DNA of 6,103 nt from Ignavibacteria bacterium (lineage in GTDB: Bacteria > Bacteroidota > Ignavibacteria > Ignavibacteriales > Ignavibacteriaceae). Made by a program: the position numbers and the translations under genes. Shown piece after piece: positions 1-5,592 of the stretch (position 1 is the stretch's first letter; the number at the start of each line of letters is the position of its first letter). The notes under the pieces are model-generated. The model was given only the letters and a program-made list of their open reading frames with translations, made no database searches and was not told where the DNA came from. Where the stretch lies: assembly GCA_030648225.1 (NCBI GenBank), contig JAUSIA010000332.1:1-6103 (forward strand), in the 5' to 3' direction.

Positions 1-379
1 ATGTTGGAAAAAAGCACTTTCCCCAATCCGTCAACTGATGTATGATTTTAGTTTCTATATTTATTTTATAAATATTACCCCCTATTTCATAAGCGATAAA
101 CTTTCCATCTGAGGACCATTTTGGTGAATAACCTTGTGTTAAAAAAATTGTAGTTAAACTATCAAGGTTAAGAATTCTGATTTGAATTCCGCCCTCTTTC
201 CTTTCAATACTATCTTGTGCAAAATGGACATAGGCAATATATCTTCCATTGTAGGAACAATCAGGTTCAGTATCGATTGTTTTAGTATATACAATAGGAA
301 TAAAGTTATCAGGATCTACACTATTATCACAACTTGTAAGCATGATGAATAATGGAAGTAAAAAATATATTTTTTTCAT
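1..379 (-). CDS. Beta-propeller (PD40/TolB-like) lipoprotein, 3' end cut by window edge
   Basis: The reading frame opens with ATG at 379-377 and stays open for 126 codons to the window edge, so the C-terminal part is missing. The N-terminus is a lipoprotein signal: MKK, then a hydrophobic stretch, then the lipobox LTSC with Cys17, followed by Asp at +2. Downstream, YSPKWSSDGKFIAYE and QLTDWGKCFFPT have the shape of PD40/WD40-like beta-propeller blades, as in TolB and related surface proteins (family knowledge). By inference it is a membrane-anchored propeller on the outside of the inner membrane or on the outer membrane; its ligand is unknown. No Shine-Dalgarno sequence precedes the ATG. It lies 127 bases downstream of aat and may have its own promoter there. 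The propeller assignment rests on about two blades. Confidence 0.75.
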   Translation of the reverse strand, partial: MKKIYFLLPLFIMLTSCDNSVDPDNFIPIVYTKTIDTEPDCSYNGRYIAYVHFAQDSIERKEGGIQIRILNLDSLTTIFLTQGYSPKWSSDGKFIAYEIGGNIYKINIETKIIHQLTDWGKCFFPT

Positions 380-433
380 CAGATTATAAGTGCTTATACT
401 ATACGGTTAATAAATAAAAGAGTAGAATTTCTT

Positions 434-464
434 TTAAAGTAGATTTTAAATATCATTAAGTCAA
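434..464 (-). promoter_or_regulatory. Candidate promoter for the beta-propeller lipoprotein
   Basis: On the minus strand TTGACT (464-459) is followed, 20 bases after its TTG, by TACTTTAA (441-434). This fits the spacing of the Bacteroidota-type promoter (TTG, about 19-21 bases, TAnnTTTG), although the last two bases of the -7 element do not match. It lies about 55 bases upstream of the lipoprotein ATG and would free that gene from the aat transcript. Such matches are easy to find by chance in AT-rich DNA. Confidence 0.35.
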
Positions 465-506
465 GGAATAAATATTAATCTTTTCATTTCAATAATAGAT
501 AATATC

Positions 507-1106
507 TCAAAACTCACATGCTCTTGTATAAGCAGAATAAAGCAGCTTATTATATTCCTCAAAATCAATTTCAACTGCCCCAAACATTTTAAGGTGTGGA
601 GTCATATACTGCACATCAAGCAGAACGAAGTCTTTCATATTAAGGTATTCAATTAATTTTAACAGCGCAGCTTTTGATGCTTGAGGTACTTTTGAGAACA
701 TTGACTCACCGAAAAAAGCTCCACGGAAAGTAACACCGTATAACCCACCAACAAGTTTTTCATTCTGCCATGTTTCAACTGTATGGATATGACCTTTCTT
801 ATGAAGACGTTTATAAGCTTCAATTAATTCTTCAGAGATCCAGGTTTTTTCTCTATCAGCACAGCCTCTTACAACAGAAATAAAATCATTATCAAAACGG
901 ATTTCAAAATCACTTTTCTTAAGGAATGTTTTTAAAGTTTTTGGAACGTTGTAATTATTAAGAGGAATAATGGTTCTTACCTCAGGCATAAACCAGTTTA
1001 TCTTACCATTATCATCTGCCATAGGAAAGGCTCCGGTTGCATAAAGTCGAAGCATATTTCCCGGTTTAAGCAATTCTTTTGAATCTAAACCTTTATTGAT
1101 TTCCAT
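507..1106 (-). CDS. aat: Leucyl/phenylalanyl-tRNA--protein transferase
   Basis: Aat transfers Leu or Phe from aminoacyl-tRNA to proteins with N-terminal Lys or Arg, marking them for ClpS/ClpAP degradation in the cytosolic N-degron pathway (family knowledge). The 199-residue product contains the family signatures in order: GAFPMA (25-30) near the N-terminus, WFMPEVR (38-44), the CADREKTWI segment (82-90), GGLYGV (120-125), FGESMFS (132-138), ASKAALL (143-149), and LDVQYMTPHLKMFGAVEI near the C-terminus. Glu134, Asp164 and Gln166 correspond to the catalytic Glu, Asp and Gln described for the E. coli enzyme. It is somewhat shorter than the E. coli protein (about 234 residues), lacking its long C-terminal tail. 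It starts 3 bases after the stop of the DUF2721 gene, so the two are almost certainly co-transcribed. Confidence 0.96.
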   Translation of the reverse strand: MEINKGLDSKELLKPGNMLRLYATGAFPMADDNGKINWFMPEVRTIIPLNNYNVPKTLKTFLKKSDFEIRFDNDFISVVRGCADREKTWISEELIEAYKRLHKKGHIHTVETWQNEKLVGGLYGVTFRGAFFGESMFSKVPQASKAALLKLIEYLNMKDFVLLDVQYMTPHLKMFGAVEIDFEEYNKLLYSAYTRACEF

Positions 1107-1109
1107 CTG

Positions 1110-1589
1110 TTACTCAGCACTTTTTAATTCGATTTGAATTATCTGGTAACCTTTTATTGTTTCATAACCTGCAAAAATAACTCCGGCTAAAACTGCAAAC
1201 ATTCCTACAAGGAACAAGGTAATAATAAGATAATTTAATTTTTGAAACTCACTGAGATATTGTATGCCGATAAATAAGGAAGTTAAAACAAATAATGCTA
1301 CTGCAACTGTATAGAAAAATACAGCGTTCCTTATAAGCTTAACTCTGTAGGTTAAAGCTGAGAGCTGGCGGGAAATACTTTCAAGACGTATAGTCTCTTC
1401 GTATGAAAAATCTTTTTCGGCAGCTTTATTTACAAATCTTCTTTTCTCTTCATTCAGGATCCTAATCCTATTTACAACGAGTGAATATTTGTTATTCATA
1501 CCAAGCAATAATAATCCGCAGGCGGAGATCATTATTCCCGGTGCAAGCATCAGTTGAATTACTTCAATAATGGAAAAGGATTCGGTCAT
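1110..1589 (-). CDS. DUF2721 family integral membrane protein
   Basis: The 159-residue product has three predicted membrane segments at about 7-29, 89-112 and 118-141, separated by a charged, probably helical cytoplasmic segment (about 40-85, rich in Arg, Lys and Glu). The N-terminal IQLMLAPGIMISACGLLLLG followed by MNNKYSLVVNRIRILNEE is the recognisable DUF2721 signature. No biochemical function is established for the family. It is the first gene of a pair with aat (3-base gap). No Shine-Dalgarno sequence is visible before the ATG; the start was chosen because the family motif begins only a few residues in. The family assignment is from motif memory and is fairly secure; any functional link with Aat is unproven. 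Confidence 0.88.
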   Translation of the reverse strand: MTESFSIIEVIQLMLAPGIMISACGLLLLGMNNKYSLVVNRIRILNEEKRRFVNKAAEKDFSYEETIRLESISRQLSALTYRVKLIRNAVFFYTVAVALFVLTSLFIGIQYLSEFQKLNYLIITLFLVGMFAVLAGVIFAGYETIKGYQIIQIELKSAE

Positions 1590-1639
1590 AGTAGTAAAGA
1601 TTAATTGACCTAAAATTAAAGTAAAATTTTATTATCTGC

Positions 1640-1996
1640 TTAATGCGATGAAATATATTTCGAGGAAGACTCGGAACTAATAAAAATATTCTGAGCAATA
1701 GTTTTAATAATTTCAGGAGGGAAAAGGAATTTTAAGATGCGTGATTTTACAGGCTTTAATTTAAAAACCGAAACCCGCAAACGAGTAATATTACGTAAGC
1801 ATAGCCTATTCATAATATCTGTGTTTGCGGGTCTCTTAATATTTAAGTATAAGAAGTCTGTGGATTCATCTTCAATTATTTCCTCGGCTTCTTCACCTTT
1901 AATATCATTATAATCTTTTGAATCGGAAACTTTCCTCAGAAACCAGAAAGCAATTCCTTTAATTTCTGTATCACTAATCCAAATTAATTTTATCAT
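1640..1996 (-). CDS. Hypothetical protein, 118 residues
   Basis: I do not recognise this protein. The frame is open from ATG at 1996-1994 to TAA at 1642-1640, in the same direction as its neighbours and fitting between mlaF (93-base gap) and DUF2721 (50-base gap). The N-terminal third is mixed hydrophobic (IKLIWISDTEIKGIAFWFLRKV), the middle is acidic (KGEEAEEIIEDESTD, about 34-48), and the second half is basic with hydrophobic residues and ends in a Ser-rich tail. There is no clear signal peptide, membrane helix or Cys/His metal motif. The ribosome binding site is weak at best. A 10-bp inverted repeat lies inside the frame (1773-1832), which leaves open that the region is partly non-coding or a degraded gene. 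Confidence 0.5.
   Translation of the reverse strand: MIKLIWISDTEIKGIAFWFLRKVSDSKDYNDIKGEEAEEIIEDESTDFLYLNIKRPANTDIMNRLCLRNITRLRVSVFKLKPVKSRILKFLFPPEIIKTIAQNIFISSESSSKYISSH
1773..1832. repeat. 10-bp perfect inverted repeat inside the hypothetical gene
   Basis: ACCCGCAAAC at 1773-1782 and its exact reverse complement GTTTGCGGGT at 1823-1832 are separated by 40 bases. The spacer holds a perfect 10-bp palindrome, GTAATATTAC, at 1785-1794. The arms are GC-richer than their surroundings. No poly-U tract follows on either strand, so it is not a classical terminator. It could be a structured element in the mRNA or a decayed repeat; the function is unknown. Confidence 0.5.
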
Positions 1997-2068
1997 GTAA
2001 ATCCACTAAAGACTTAGCAAAATCTAATTAAGAAAAAGTTTGTTGTTTGTGATTTTATGTACATATGT

Positions 2069-2096
2069 GATTTGAAGGGGAGGGGAGAATCAAATC
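2069..2096. repeat. Short inverted repeat around a polypurine tract at the mlaF stop codon
   Basis: GATTTGA (2069-2075) and TCAAATC (2090-2096) form a 7-bp inverted repeat whose 14-base loop is the purine run AGGGGAGGGGAGAA on the plus strand. It overlaps the mlaF stop codon (2092-2090). The minus-strand transcript has no following U tract, so termination is doubtful. Confidence 0.3.
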
Positions 2097-2821
2097 CCTG
2101 TTCTTTTAATAAATTCAACAATAACAGGGTCTTTTGATTTCAGCATTTCATCAGGTGTGCCTGTAAAATAAACTATACCATCATGGATCATTGCAACTTT
2201 ATCTGCAACATTTTTAACACTCTGCATATCATGTGTAACTACAATCGAAGTTACATTTAATTTTTCGGAAAGTTCCTGAATTAATTTATCAATTGAATCA
2301 GACATAATCGGATCAAGACCAGTTGTTGGTTCATCATAAAGAATATAATCGGGGTTAGTAACTAAAGCTCTTGCTAAACCAACACGCTTCTTCATCCCGC
2401 CTGAAAGCTCTGCCGGTTTTAAATTATTTGCACCTGATAAAGCAACAATAGAAAGTTTTTCATCAACTACTTTGTGAATCCCTTCAGTGTGAGGTTTTGC
2501 TGATGATTCAATTAATGAAAGACCAACATTTTCTTCAACTGTCATGGAATCAAAAAGGGCAGCCCCCTGGAAAAGGAATCCGAATTTTTTTCTTAACTGG
2601 TAAAGTTCTTTTTCATTTAAATCACTTACCACTCTTCCTTCAACTTTTACATAACCTTCATCAGGTTGAAGAAGACCCACAATATGTTTTATAAGAACAC
2701 TTTTGCCGCATCCGCTTCTTCCTATAATTACAATTGTTTCTCCTTTTTCAATGTTGAGATTTATTCCTTTAAGGACTTCTTTATTTCCGAATTTCTTATG
2801 AAGATTTTTAATCTCGATCAT
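2090..2821 (-). CDS. mlaF: MlaF-type ABC transporter ATP-binding protein (phospholipid/Mce transport)
   Basis: The 243-residue ABC ATPase is complete: Walker A GRSGCGKS (34-41), Q-loop Gln85 in FLFQGAALFDSMTVEENV, signature LSGGMKKR (139-146), Walker B YILYDEP with Asp163 and Glu164, D-loop GLDP (168-171), and switch His197 in VVTHDM. Q-loop text with ALFDSMTVEENV and the LSGGMKKR signature are typical of the MlaF/Ttg2A/MkL group, which powers the MlaE permease and an Mce-domain protein (MlaD) to move phospholipids between the membranes of Gram-negative bacteria (family knowledge). Usually mlaE and mlaD are adjacent; here the upstream neighbour is an amidohydrolase (198-base gap) and the downstream one a hypothetical protein, so the partners must be elsewhere if the system works. 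No Shine-Dalgarno sequence is visible before the ATG; the start gives the normal N-terminus MIEIKNLHKKFG. Confidence 0.9.
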   Translation of the reverse strand: MIEIKNLHKKFGNKEVLKGINLNIEKGETIVIIGRSGCGKSVLIKHIVGLLQPDEGYVKVEGRVVSDLNEKELYQLRKKFGFLFQGAALFDSMTVEENVGLSLIESSAKPHTEGIHKVVDEKLSIVALSGANNLKPAELSGGMKKRVGLARALVTNPDYILYDEPTTGLDPIMSDSIDKLIQELSEKLNVTSIVVTHDMQSVKNVADKVAMIHDGIVYFTGTPDEMLKSKDPVIVEFIKRTGI

Positions 2822-3019
2822 ATCTATTCAAATTAATGATAGAGAAATTTACAAAAATTCCTGCCATTTAAGGAAAAAGCCGGGTGGGTAATCCAGGGCT
2901 GCTAATCCTTTAGAGAGAGAAAAATTCAATTTATGAGCCGAATACTAATCCGGATAGTGATTTGAGAATAAAGTATTTTAATTTCAAGAGAATTTCATTA
3001 TTTGTGAGCTTTAAATCAC

Positions 3020-4195
3020 CTAATCATTAGGAAAGAGATTTTCGTTAATATTTGGAAGTATTTTCAATGCGTTCTTGTAATAAAGCTTTTTTAAAACCTC
3101 ATCAGGCAGGTTAAGTCCATACATTTTCCAGAAAGCGTGTCTTTTGCGGTAATAATCAAAGTATTCATCCTCAGTTTCAAGAACCCTGAAATAAACATGA
3201 TATTCTTCAGGATTCCAGGAATCTTTACCAAATAAAACACGATCCTGGTATTTAATCATCCACTCCCTGGCAAATCCCGGCTGTCGTCCCAATTCAGCAA
3301 GTACAGCCCCAATTTCAGTAAAAACATTTGGCAATTCATCAAGAAGCTTTCCCAAAGTTGCAAGATCGTTTCCAAACCAACCAAGATGAGCATTAATGAA
3401 AATAGTATTAGAATGTTTTCTGAAAAGATTGTGCTGTTCATTTATTAGTTGTTCCCATGGAGGATATTTTTCAGGATCTCTCTTTCTTTCAGGTCTTTCC
3501 TTAAGTTCAAACCATCTTTCATTGTGCCTGTCCCACGGCTGCCAGAAAGGAGCGGGATCTGCTGTATGTATAAGAACGGGTATTCCAAGTTCAGCACATT
3601 TTTCCCAAACAGGATCAATTCTTTGATCATCAACAGGTACCCTGTTGCCGCTGCTGTCTTTCAAGTCCATACCAAGATTTTTATAAATCTTTAAACCTTG
3701 TGCACCTTGTTTAACATCTTCTTCCAATTGTTTAACAGTTCTTTCTGCCCAATCAGGATCATTAATATTATTGAAATCAACATTAGTAAAAATCACAAAT
3801 CTTCCCGGGAAATTTTCTTCAGCAGTTTTAATAGAGTTGTACATATACTCACTTTCCTGGAGACCGAATTTTCCATCTGGTAATCTTACAAAGCCTCTGC
3901 CGCTAAGGTTAACCATAACTGCCATATTCATCTTATCCATATCATTTATAAGTTTCCGAAGATTTTCTTTGGACATATCCCATTGATGGCTGTGTACATC
4001 TACAAAAGGATATTTTGCTTTGTTTACAATATGTTCCGGCACCACAAGAGTAGATTTTGGATCGTATTCTTCAACCTGAAGAACAGAATCCACCTGTACA
4101 GTTGATTTCGGTTCATATTCTTCAACCTGAAGAATAGAATCCACCTGTACAAATGTTAGAGAAATGAAGAGGAAAAAGAGAAAGATTTGTTTCAT
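3020..4195 (-). CDS. Exported amidohydrolase (Amidohydro_2, TIM-barrel metal-dependent hydrolase) with N-terminal repeat
   Basis: The 391-residue protein starts with a short basic and hydrophobic segment (MKQIFLFFLFISLTF) that reads as a signal peptide or membrane anchor without a lipobox Cys. Two tandem 17-residue blocks follow (16-32 and 33-49). From about residue 60 the catalytic domain shows Amidohydro_2 metal-site motifs in order: DVHSH (His68, His70), GLKIYKNLG (around 167-175), VLIHTADPAPFW (His210), FINAHLGW (His270), and LFGKDSW (Asp325). These predict a metal-dependent hydrolase or decarboxylase active outside the cytoplasm; the substrate cannot be told from sequence. The C-terminal FDYYRKRHAFWKMYGLNLP and LYYKNALKILP are typical of a widespread uncharacterised subgroup. 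Its ATG overlaps the stop of the upstream DinB-like gene by 4 bases (ATGA), indicating translational coupling. Confidence 0.9.
   Translation of the reverse strand: MKQIFLFFLFISLTFVQVDSILQVEEYEPKSTVQVDSVLQVEEYDPKSTLVVPEHIVNKAKYPFVDVHSHQWDMSKENLRKLINDMDKMNMAVMVNLSGRGFVRLPDGKFGLQESEYMYNSIKTAEENFPGRFVIFTNVDFNNINDPDWAERTVKQLEEDVKQGAQGLKIYKNLGMDLKDSSGNRVPVDDQRIDPVWEKCAELGIPVLIHTADPAPFWQPWDRHNERWFELKERPERKRDPEKYPPWEQLINEQHNLFRKHSNTIFINAHLGWFGNDLATLGKLLDELPNVFTEIGAVLAELGRQPGFAREWMIKYQDRVLFGKDSWNPEEYHVYFRVLETEDEYFDYYRKRHAFWKMYGLNLPDEVLKKLYYKNALKILPNINENLFPND
4049..4150 (-). repeat. Tandem 51-bp in-frame duplication in the amidohydrolase N-terminus
   Basis: Copies at 4100-4150 (residues 16-32, VQVDSILQVEEYEPKST) and 4049-4099 (residues 33-49, VQVDSVLQVEEYDPKST) are contiguous and differ at 5 of 51 bases by eye. 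Three differences are synonymous and two give conservative changes (Ile/Val, Glu/Asp). The duplication sits between the hydrophobic leader and the catalytic domain, and lengthens an acidic linker by one unit. Confidence 0.95.
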
Positions 4196-4638
4196 TTATC
4201 AAGTAACCTTCTGTGATAGTTTATTTGTCCGAGATGATAATTAAGATGAGCAGCAAGGTGAATTAATAAAAATTCTACTGTAACTGTACTATTATTAAAT
4301 TCCTTAGGATAACTTTTTGAGAGCATTTCTTCCGGAAGAGATTCAATAGTTTTATTGATGATTGTTATAGTTTCATCTGTAGAGTTTAATAATTCTTTTC
4401 TGGGAATATTCTTATTTTTGAATTCACTCTCCCTGTCTCTTACATAGCCACTTTTTCCTAATACCGTCCCGATAAAATGTTTTAAATTCCCATTAATATG
4501 CAAGCATAAATTTCCGCCGGAGTTAAGAATATTTTTAGAAATTACCCAAAGATTTGATTCGTTTGAATAGGATTCTATTTCAGTTTTAAGTTTGGTTAAA
4601 TCTCTTGTAAAAATTTCTTTGAGGTTTTCTTTAAGCAT
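4192..4638 (-). CDS. DinB-fold protein, DUF1572-like
   Basis: The 148-residue protein matches the DinB/YfiT four-helix-bundle superfamily, closest in appearance to DUF1572. The segment LCLHINGNLKHFIGTVLG (His47) followed by RDRESEF (68-73) is characteristic. The C-terminal HLAAHLNYHLGQINYHRRLL supplies the HxxxH pair (His131, His135), completing the metal-binding His triad known for the superfamily. Some members are thiol-dependent transferases, but DUF1572 proteins have no settled function. No signal peptide is visible, so it is probably cytoplasmic. It is the first gene of an operon with the amidohydrolase (ATGA overlap at 4192-4195) and begins about 70 bases after the terminator of the preceding unit, so its promoter should lie in about 4640-4705. 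The start lacks a Shine-Dalgarno sequence and is preceded by an A/T-rich leader. Confidence 0.85.
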   Translation of the reverse strand: MLKENLKEIFTRDLTKLKTEIESYSNESNLWVISKNILNSGGNLCLHINGNLKHFIGTVLGKSGYVRDRESEFKNKNIPRKELLNSTDETITIINKTIESLPEEMLSKSYPKEFNNSTVTVEFLLIHLAAHLNYHLGQINYHRRLLDK

Positions 4639-4687
4639 ATTTTTTATATTTGAAGAAATATGGCGGGTAATATAAGGATTTATGTTT

Positions 4688-4897
4688 TTAATTTACACCA
4701 AATAAAAAACCGCCCCGCCAAAGGCGGGACGGTTTATAAAGGTAATTGAAAGGTAACTTTAAGTCATTATCAGAACAAACAATGAAAGCAGCAATAGGGT
4801 GGCATATATTTCTTTCAGCCTTGTCAATAATCTTCTGCTTATCCTGTACATAAGTGCCTCCTTTCTGACCATAGCTACCATTTACAAATTTAGCCAT
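4688..4897 (-). CDS. Uncertain small ORF overlapping the nested 30-residue gene
   Basis: ATG at 4897-4895, with AAGG five bases upstream, opens a frame of about 69 residues (a GTG at 4903-4901 would add two). The N-terminal part reads naturally (MAKFVNGSYGQKGGTYVQDK, then a charged helix-like KIIDKAERN). The last 15 or so codons run straight through the terminator hairpin at 4707-4735, and the stop lies beyond it. A terminating transcript would therefore lack a stop codon in this frame. Either this is a leader ORF whose translation affects the nested gene at 4759-4851, or it is not a gene. I do not recognise any family. Confidence 0.3.
   Translation of the reverse strand: MAKFVNGSYGQKGGTYVQDKQKIIDKAERNICHPIAAFIVCSDNDLKLPFNYLYKPSRLWRGGFLFGVN
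4701..4735 (-). terminator. Rho-independent terminator of the small-ORF unit
   Basis: On the minus strand the arms AAACCGTCCCGCC (4735-4723) and GGCGGGGCGGTTT (4719-4707) form a 13-bp stem with one G-U wobble and a TTT loop, followed by TTTATT. It is much richer in GC than its surroundings. The plus-strand reading has a poorer T tract. It separates the small unit from the DinB/amidohydrolase operon. Confidence 0.92.
4759..4851 (-). CDS. Small basic-hydrophobic peptide, 30 residues (putative small membrane protein)
   Basis: ATG at 4851-4849 lies five bases after the perfect Shine-Dalgarno sequence AAAGGAGG (4864-4857), one of the two strongest ribosome binding sites in the window. The frame ends with TAA at 4761-4759, 23 bases before the terminator hairpin, a normal spacing for a last gene. 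The product has a strongly basic N-terminal half (MYRISRRLLTRLKE) and a hydrophobic C-terminal half (IYATLLLLSLFVLIMT), as expected for a single-pass or membrane-inserting peptide. Size and layout resemble small membrane proteins and type I toxins such as TisB- or Hok-class peptides, but no homology is claimed. It is nested in another frame of the longer ORF starting at 4897. The main support is ribosome binding site, spacing and terminator; 30 open codons alone would not be convincing. Confidence 0.5.
   Translation of the reverse strand: MYRISRRLLTRLKEIYATLLLLSLFVLIMT
4857..4864 (-). promoter_or_regulatory. Perfect ribosome binding site for the nested 30-residue ORF
   Basis: AAAGGAGG with a five-base spacer to ATG at 4851. 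Several other genes in this window lack any clear Shine-Dalgarno sequence, so this site is notable and is the main reason to prefer the nested start. Confidence 0.65.
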
Positions 4898-4951
4898 AGA
4901 CACCTTAATGTAAATGTAATAATTAGGAGGGTACTTTTGCTGTGACCGTAC

Positions 4952-5501
4952 TTATAATGGACTAAAATTGTAAATCATTTCAATCTGGCGTAAAATATCA
5001 GCATCTATAAACTTGTAATCCTTTATGTAAAATTTCCGTAATGTGCCCTCAAGCATAAATCTGGTTTTTTCAAGAACTTTTTTTGAAGGAGAATTATTTT
5101 TAAAAACAGTTGCTTCAATTCTTATAAGTAAAATCCGTAAAGCCAATTAAACAGATTTTTTTAACAACACCGGTCATTATTCCTTTATTCCAAAAAGGTT
5201 TTCCGAGCCAGTATCCTATTTCATCTTTATGTGAATGAAATCCATATTTGCTGTGAAAACCAATACCACCGATAAGTTCATCGTTTTTATTTTTTATCGC
5301 CCAGTTTTTTAATACTCCTGTTGCCTGTTTAAAGACTCAACAAAGCTTATCCAAACATCTGCATCTTTTTTTGTATATGGGAAAGGAATTTTGAGGGTAT
5401 TGTTATAAATATCTTTATCGTTGATGTATTTAAGTAAAGATGGCTTATCTTCTTTTGTAAATTTGATTAAGATAAATATGGGGATTAACTACAATCTGCA
5501 T
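4952..5501 (-). pseudogene. RimJ/RimL-type GNAT N-acetyltransferase, broken by three frameshifts
   Basis: Conceptual translation across three frames gives a full-length GNAT of about 183 residues. Frame 1 starts at ATG 5501-5499 (MQIVVNPHIYLNQ) and shifts at about 5461-5464, in a CAAATTT run, into FTKEDKPSLLKYINDKDIYN and IPFPYTKKDADVWISFVES. A second shift at about 5331-5336 leads into KQATGVLKNWAIKNKNDE, LIGGIGFHSKYGFHSHKDE, IGYWLGKPFWNKGIMTGVV and KKICLIGFTDF. A third at about 5125-5130 leads into LIRIEATVFKNNSPSKKVLE, KTRFMLEGTLRKFYIKDYKF, IDADILRQI and TAA at 4954-4952. The NKGIMT acetyl-CoA loop and the RIEATV..NN..S..VLEK motif are classic for the RimJ/RimL-like subgroup. Nearly all motifs survive, so inactivation is recent or the indels are sequencing errors; all three lie in or beside short homopolymers. 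The other long genes in the window are intact, which favours a true pseudogene. Confidence 0.88.
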
Positions 5502-5551
5502 TTCATTTCAGTAGATTATTTGGCTCGTTGAATTTATTTAGTAATAAACAA

Positions 5552-5585
5552 AAATTAAAGGAGCGATCAGAATTGATCACTCCTT
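5552..5585 (-). terminator. Rho-independent terminator after the SnoaL-like lipoprotein gene
   Basis: On the minus strand AAGGAGTGATCA (5585-5574) pairs with TGATCGCTCCTT (5569-5558), a 12-bp stem with one G-U wobble and a four-base loop, followed by TAATTTTTGTTT. It begins 7 bases after the stop codon at 5593. Confidence 0.93.
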
Positions 5586-5592
5586 AGAAAAT

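Noticed and set aside
1611..1631. AT-only hairpin (TAAAATT / AATTTTA) after the 118-residue hypothetical gene
   Set aside because: Seven A/T pairs with a 7-base loop and no U tract; expected by chance at this base composition and too weak for a terminator.
2497..2694. Plus-strand open frame opposite mlaF
   Set aside because: Antisense to a highly conserved ABC ATPase, with no family features or start signal.
2822..3019. 198-base gap between the amidohydrolase and mlaF
   Set aside because: It contains only a 4-bp AGCC/GGCT hairpin before TTTTT and several GGATTA motifs. A 19-codon ATG frame overlapping the mlaF start has no ribosome binding site. No gene or convincing terminator is supported.
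3396..3986. Plus-strand open frames opposite the amidohydrolase
   Set aside because: They are shadows of a well-supported conserved gene on the other strand, with compositionally odd translations and no ribosome binding sites.
4952..5146. 64-residue frame read as an independent gene
   Set aside because: It is the C-terminal part of the frameshifted GNAT, beginning at a TTG codon, with no ribosome binding site of its own.
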